15,759 bases of DNA from JACVRW01 sp036407035 (lineage in GTDB: Bacteria > Actinomycetota > Thermoleophilia > Solirubrobacterales > Thermoleophilaceae), in assembly GCA_036407035.1 (NCBI GenBank), contig DASXAA010000220.1:1-15759 (forward strand). Direction: 5' to 3'. Below are positions 12,810 to 15,759 of this stretch, one piece after another. Positions within the stretch are counted from its first letter, which is position 1, and the number at the start of each line of letters is the position of its first letter. Position numbers and translations under genes: made by a program. The notes below the pieces were generated by a model, which saw only the letters and a program-made list of their open reading frames with translations, did not search any database and had not been told where the DNA came from.

Positions 12810-12980
12810 TCAGTCGATCGGGATGTCCTCGACCTCCGGCTGCCGGCGGGGCTTGTCGAGCCGCTCCAGGTACCAGTCGATCAGCGAGCGCAGCGTCAGG
12901 AGGAACTCGCGGATCAGGTTGGTGAGCTGCGCCTCGAGCTCGCCCTCGCGGCGGGGCGGATCGGCTCCCTCAGTGTTCAT
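12810..12980 (-). CDS. 56-aa helical protein translationally coupled to ArsA-type ATPase
   Basis: Reading the minus strand from the ATG at 12980 gives 56 codons to a TGA at 12812-12810. The protein starts MNTEGADPPRREGELEAQ, has a long amphipathic helix with LTNLIREFLLTLRSLIDWYL (19-38), and ends in a charged tail finishing VEDIPID. The helix alternates Leu/Ile with Arg/Glu, so it is more likely to pack against a protein or membrane surface than to cross the membrane. The start overlaps the ArsA gene by 11 bp, which strongly suggests coupled translation and a 1:1 relationship. I do not recognise a named family; a small partner or adaptor for the ATPase is my inference. Codon use matches its neighbours, with G/C at most third positions. 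Confidence 0.75.
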   Translation of the reverse strand: MNTEGADPPRREGELEAQLTNLIREFLLTLRSLIDWYLERLDKPRRQPEVEDIPID

Positions 12981-14142
12981 CGGAGCTCTTCTCGAAGAAC
13001 ACCTGCAGGGCGCCGTCGTCGAAGCGGGCGCCGGCCGCCGCGTAGGGCGCCAGCGCGGGCGGCAGGATGATCGTTCGCTTCTGCGGCCCGACCCGCACGA
13101 TCACCTCGAGCCCGATCTTCTTCAGCTCGATGTCGCCGCGCTCGGCGAACGGCAGAGGCACGCGCAGCGTCGCGCGGCCGTTGTCGGCCGACAGCTCCTG
13201 CGACAGCTCGGCGTGCAGCACCCGCGCCGGGTCGGCGCCGGCGAACAGCTCGGCCGCGAGCCGGTCGAGCATCTCGGGCCCGATCACCTCGCGCTCGAGC
13301 CACGGCGCGGCGAGCACGGGCACGGGGGCGAACGCCGAGCGCACCAGCTCCATCTGCTCGCGCTGGACCTCCCGCCACGCGGCGAAGTAACCGTCCGCGG
13401 CCTCGTCCGGGAGCACGCGGTTGACCACCACGGCGTCCGTCAGGTAGCCGTAGAGGTTCAGGTACGTGAAGGTCCGCATCGCCTCCTTCACGACCATGCG
13501 GTCCGGGCTCGTGACGAGGCGCACCGAGGTGGTCGCCCGGTCGCGCAGGATGCCGTTCATCGCGACGAGGTTGCGCGCGAGCCGCTCGACCTCCGCGAAC
13601 ACGTGCTCGCCCGGCAGCTGCACGTCGAACATCGTGCGGGCGAAGGGAACGAGCCGGCGCTGCGACGGCAGGATCTTCTCGAGCCACCACGTGACCACGT
13701 CCGGGAACGACAGCAGCCGCAGGGTCTCGCCGGTGGGCGCGCAGTCGACAACGACGCAGTCGAACTCGCCCGACTCGTGGTGGCGCTTGATCTGGAGCAG
13801 CGAGAACAGCTCGTCCATCCCCGGTGGGACGGTCAGCTCCTCGGCGGCGATCGGATCGACGCCGCGCTCCTCGAGCAGGCCGCCGAGCCAGTCCTGGACC
13901 GAGTCCCAGTGGCGCTCCATCTCCTCCTGGGCCTGCACCTCCTGGCCGTAGAGGTTGGCGTCGGCCGGCGTGGGATCGCTGCCGAGCTCGGCCTCGAGCG
14001 AGTCGGACAGGCTGTGCGCGGGGTCGGTCGAGAGCACCACCGTCCGCAGGCCGGAGGCGGCGCAGCGGCGAGCGGTGGCCGCGGCGACGCTCGTCTTCCC
14101 GACGCCGCCCTTGCCCGTGTACAGGATCGTGCGCGGGGCCAT
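12970..14142 (-). CDS. ArsA/Get3-type ATPase with C-terminal HSP20-like domain
   Basis: The product is 390 aa, a single ATPase unit as in Get3 rather than the double ArsA of enteric plasmids. The deviant Walker A motif YTGKGGVGKTS (8-18, signature K11 and K16), switch I VVLSTDPAHSLSDS (36-49) and switch II CVVVDCAPTGETLRLLSFPD (130-149, D134) are all intact. From about residue 323 the sequence ATLRVPLPFAERGDIEL to GALQVFFEK is an HSP20-like beta domain known on actinobacterial, cyanobacterial and green-bacterial ArsA proteins. Only three cysteines occur (C28, C130, C135). The metalloid site of ArsA and the CxxC zinc motif of Get3 are not evident, and no arsenic gene is nearby, so arsenite export is unlikely. 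Cytoplasmic chaperone-like or targeting work is more plausible. The ATG at 14142 starts right at the first strand. Confidence 0.9.
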   Translation of the reverse strand: MAPRTILYTGKGGVGKTSVAAATARRCAASGLRTVVLSTDPAHSLSDSLEAELGSDPTPADANLYGQEVQAQEEMERHWDSVQDWLGGLLEERGVDPIAAEELTVPPGMDELFSLLQIKRHHESGEFDCVVVDCAPTGETLRLLSFPDVVTWWLEKILPSQRRLVPFARTMFDVQLPGEHVFAEVERLARNLVAMNGILRDRATTSVRLVTSPDRMVVKEAMRTFTYLNLYGYLTDAVVVNRVLPDEAADGYFAAWREVQREQMELVRSAFAPVPVLAAPWLEREVIGPEMLDRLAAELFAGADPARVLHAELSQELSADNGRATLRVPLPFAERGDIELKKIGLEVIVRVGPQKRTIILPPALAPYAAAGARFDDGALQVFFEKSSDEH

Positions 14143-14145
14143 GAG

Positions 14146-14167
14146 CGCGCAAACTCTAGTTTGCGCG
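14146..14167. promoter_or_regulatory. Perfect 10-bp palindrome covering the ArsA promoter, possible operator
   Basis: CGCGCAAACT (14146-14155) and AGTTTGCGCG (14158-14167) are exact reverse complements with a 2-bp CT centre. The ArsA -10-like TAGAGT (minus strand, 14158-14153) lies across the centre and ends 10 nt before the ATG at 14142. The right arm also contains TTGCGC, the possible -35 of the divergent gene. A dimeric regulator bound here could block both promoters. No regulator gene is adjacent. Confidence 0.6.
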
Positions 14168-14189
14168 GCCCCGACACCCGTCCTATGGT
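14161..14189 (+). promoter_or_regulatory. Putative promoter of secreted 267-aa protein
   Basis: TTGCGC (14161-14166) and TATGGT (14184-14189) are separated by 17 bp, the ideal sigma-70-type spacing. The -10 ends 9 nt before the ATG at 14199. This is the only site in the window with a passable -35 as well as a -10. Confidence 0.5.
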
Positions 14190-14198
14190 GGACCGCCC

Positions 14199-15002
14199 AT
14201 GCGCGCACGGGACGGATTCCTCGCCGGACTCGTGCTCGTATGCCTCGCGCTCGCCGCTCCGGCCTCGGCCGCCGTGCACACGGGCGTCGACCACCTGAAC
14301 CGCGTGCGGCTCACGCTCGACGGCCGCACGCTGACGGCGGCGCTCGCCGACCCGTCGCGCTCCACCGAGACGTGGGGCAGGCGCGTGCGCGCCGGGTGCG
14401 TGACGAACGTGTTCCAGCCGCGCGGCTCGCGCTACACGAGCACGGTCGCGACCTGGCCGACCGGGGCCACGAGCTTCACGTTCACGCTCCCGCGCGATCT
14501 CTCGCGGCGCGCCCGGGTCTGCTGGCTCGAGGCGCCGGACGGCGGCGACATCGCGGTGGTGCGCTTCGAGCGTGGCGAGCGCTACCGGCTGCTCGCCAAG
14601 GGCCGCAGCCACGCCGGCGGGCCGTGGCGGCTGTCCGGGCGCGCCGGACTCGCCCTCGAGCCGTGCGTCAAGGTCCTCGTGGGCGGGTCGCACCTGCAGG
14701 CCTGCCTGACGATCGAGCTGGTGCGGGACGTGCGCATGCTGGTCGCCGTGGAGCAGCCCGACTGCACGGACGACACGTTCGTCTACGGCATGGCCCCGAG
14801 CACGACCGCCTCGGTGGAGGTCCGGCTCGCCGACGGCACCACGGTCGACGCGTCGCTCCACGGCCCGCCGCGCGGCTCGCGCGCCCGGGCGCGCTGGTTC
14901 ATCGCGCCGATCGCCGGATCGGTTCAGGTGGAGAGCGTCGTGGCGCGCGACTCGAGCGGGGCGACGGTCGGGCGCAAGCGGCCGCACTCGTCCGTCTGCT
15001 GA
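14199..15002 (+). CDS. Secreted protein with six cysteines, function unknown
   Basis: The product is 267 aa with a clear Sec signal peptide (MRARDGFLAGLVLVCLALAA, likely cleaved after ASA near residue 24). The mature part is rich in short beta-strand-like stretches and contains exactly six cysteines (67, 108, 156, 169, 189 and the final residue 267), an even number that would allow three disulfides outside the cell. There is no recognisable catalytic motif, repeat or anchor. The C-terminal half, from about 190, alternates strands such as ASVEVRLADGTTVDASL and SVQVESVVARDSSGATV, suggesting an Ig-like or other beta-sandwich domain. It converges on the epimerase-like gene with 6 bp between stops and diverges from ArsA. 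I do not recognise the family. Confidence 0.75.
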   Translation: MRARDGFLAGLVLVCLALAAPASAAVHTGVDHLNRVRLTLDGRTLTAALADPSRSTETWGRRVRAGCVTNVFQPRGSRYTSTVATWPTGATSFTFTLPRDLSRRARVCWLEAPDGGDIAVVRFERGERYRLLAKGRSHAGGPWRLSGRAGLALEPCVKVLVGGSHLQACLTIELVRDVRMLVAVEQPDCTDDTFVYGMAPSTTASVEVRLADGTTVDASLHGPPRGSRARARWFIAPIAGSVQVESVVARDSSGATVGRKRPHSSVC

Positions 15003-15008
15003 GGACGG

Positions 15009-15759
15009 CTAACCCGGCGCGTTCTCGACCTCGATCTCGCCCTCGTCGCGGTCCTTCAGCCCGAGCCCCGTCCGCAGCTCCTTGGCGGCGATCCTGACGG
15101 TGAATACCCCCGGGCCGTTCGGCTTCCAGACGAAGGAGCCGTCGCCGCGGCGGTAGGTCGCGATGCGGTCGTAGCGGAGCCTGCCGGCGCGGTAGATCTG
15201 CAGCTCAACGGCCGACAGCTTCGACACGCTGAACGCGATCCGCACCGAGCGGCCCTCGGTCGCGAGGTCGGGGCCCTCGAGCCTCAGGACGGGCGGGTCG
15301 GTCTGATAGCCCCTGTACTTGTCCGCGTACTCGCAGTAGACCCGCCCGAGGCGCCGCGAGCACATGCTCGCCAGGAACTCGCGCAGGAGCTCGTGGTAGT
15401 CGCGCGAGGACTCGTGGCCGCGGTAGTTGTAGAGCGACCAGTCGCCGACGTCGCTCTCCGGGACCTGCGCCTCCGCCTCCGGCTCGGCCTCGTCGAAGAA
15501 CTGCTTCGCGAGCGTGTTGCCGGTCAGGTCCCAGTAGTCGTAGAGCCCGATCAGCGACTGGAGGAACGCGTTGAAGATGTACAGGCGCGGCGCGAACGAG
15601 TACTGGAGGTACGTCACGCCGCCGTTCGGCCCGGTGGTCCGGACGCCCGTCGGCGGCGGCGTCCGGAACACGGGCAGCGCCCTCTCCGCCGTCTTCCGGT
15701 AGCTCGGCTCGTTCAGCAGGTCCGCGGCGCGGCCGTAGGCCTGGATCGCGGTCGCCTCC
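15009..15759 (-). CDS. D-glucuronyl C5-epimerase-like protein (C-terminal part; N-terminus outside window)
   Basis: The frame is open to the right edge, giving about 250 C-terminal residues beginning EATAIQAYGRAADLLNEPSY. The region FRTPPPTGVR, then YLQYSFAPRLYIFNAFLQSL, LIGLYDYWDLTGN, GDWSLYNYRG and DYHELLREFL follows the order of conserved blocks in the C-terminal domain of heparan-type glucuronyl C5-epimerases (C5-epim_C). In that family the (alpha/alpha) barrel flips the C5 configuration of uronic acid residues in polysaccharides. After it, from about TDPPVLRLEGPDLATEG, comes a beta-rich domain of roughly 90 residues resembling an Ig-like or FlgD-like module (SFVWKPNGPGVFTVRI), then a charged end. 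An internal GTG at 15669-15671 is not taken as the start because the family blocks continue upstream. The substrate polysaccharide is unknown. Confidence 0.75.
   Translation of the reverse strand, partial: EATAIQAYGRAADLLNEPSYRKTAERALPVFRTPPPTGVRTTGPNGGVTYLQYSFAPRLYIFNAFLQSLIGLYDYWDLTGNTLAKQFFDEAEPEAEAQVPESDVGDWSLYNYRGHESSRDYHELLREFLASMCSRRLGRVYCEYADKYRGYQTDPPVLRLEGPDLATEGRSVRIAFSVSKLSAVELQIYRAGRLRYDRIATYRRGDGSFVWKPNGPGVFTVRIAAKELRTGLGLKDRDEGEIEVENAPG

Noticed and set aside
12970..14142. Arsenic resistance operon
   Set aside because: Only the ATPase is present, metal-site cysteines are missing, and no pump, reductase or regulator is adjacent.
11518..14298. 926-aa open frame on the plus strand
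   Set aside because: It crosses the peptidase gene in another frame and runs antisense through the ArsA gene; there is no motif, and composition is shadow-like.

Overview
The window is very GC-rich (clearly above 70% by eye), with dense, often overlapping genes, frequent GTG starts and few Shine-Dalgarno sites. The gene families (type 2 citrate synthase, MOSC protein, ArsA with an HSP20-like tail, DUF2203, EVE, many Tat/Sec-exported proteins) point to an actinobacterium. My best guess is a Thermoleophilia/Solirubrobacterales-like lineage; this is inferred from style and families, not from a marker gene.

Layout. (1) 15-1045, minus: a four-helix membrane protein and a class I O-methyltransferase, overlapping by 4 bp. 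(2) 1072-4290, plus: MOSC protein, citrate synthase 2 and a DHA2-type MFS exporter, the last two overlapping by 4 bp. (3) 4291-4834: a 544-bp non-coding block packed with inverted and direct repeats, including a perfect 17-bp palindrome and an 11-G run. (4) 4835-5278, minus: a zinc-ribbon, single-helix protein with a DUF4333-like tail, divergent from (5) 5316-8070, plus: a Tat-exported bicovalent-FAD oxidase and a second MFS transporter. (6) 8061-9533, minus: three overlapping genes (EVE, DUF2203, four-helix membrane protein). (7) 9577-12808, plus: a 73-aa protein, an exported sulfatase-fold enzyme with Thr at the nucleophile position, and a secreted S33/TAP-like peptidase. (8) 12810-14142, minus: an ArsA-type ATPase and a 56-aa protein overlapping its 3' end by 11 bp. 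(9) 14199-15002, plus: a secreted orphan with six cysteines. (10) 15009 to the right edge, minus: the C-terminal part of a D-glucuronyl C5-epimerase-like protein.

A recurring theme is transcription start layout. All ten genes that appear to head a transcription unit have a TANNNT -10-like hexamer ending 4-11 nt before the start codon, while genes internal to the operons do not. Together with the lack of Shine-Dalgarno sites, this suggests leaderless or near-leaderless mRNAs. Four divergent gene pairs are separated by only 26-56 bp. In one the two -10 hexamers overlap; in another a perfect palindrome covers promoter elements of both genes.

I see no complete defence system, CRISPR array, prophage, transposase, tRNA or rRNA. 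The best candidates for something undescribed are the repeat block, the ArsA-coupled 56-aa protein with its palindromic control region, and the Thr-type sulfatase-fold enzyme.
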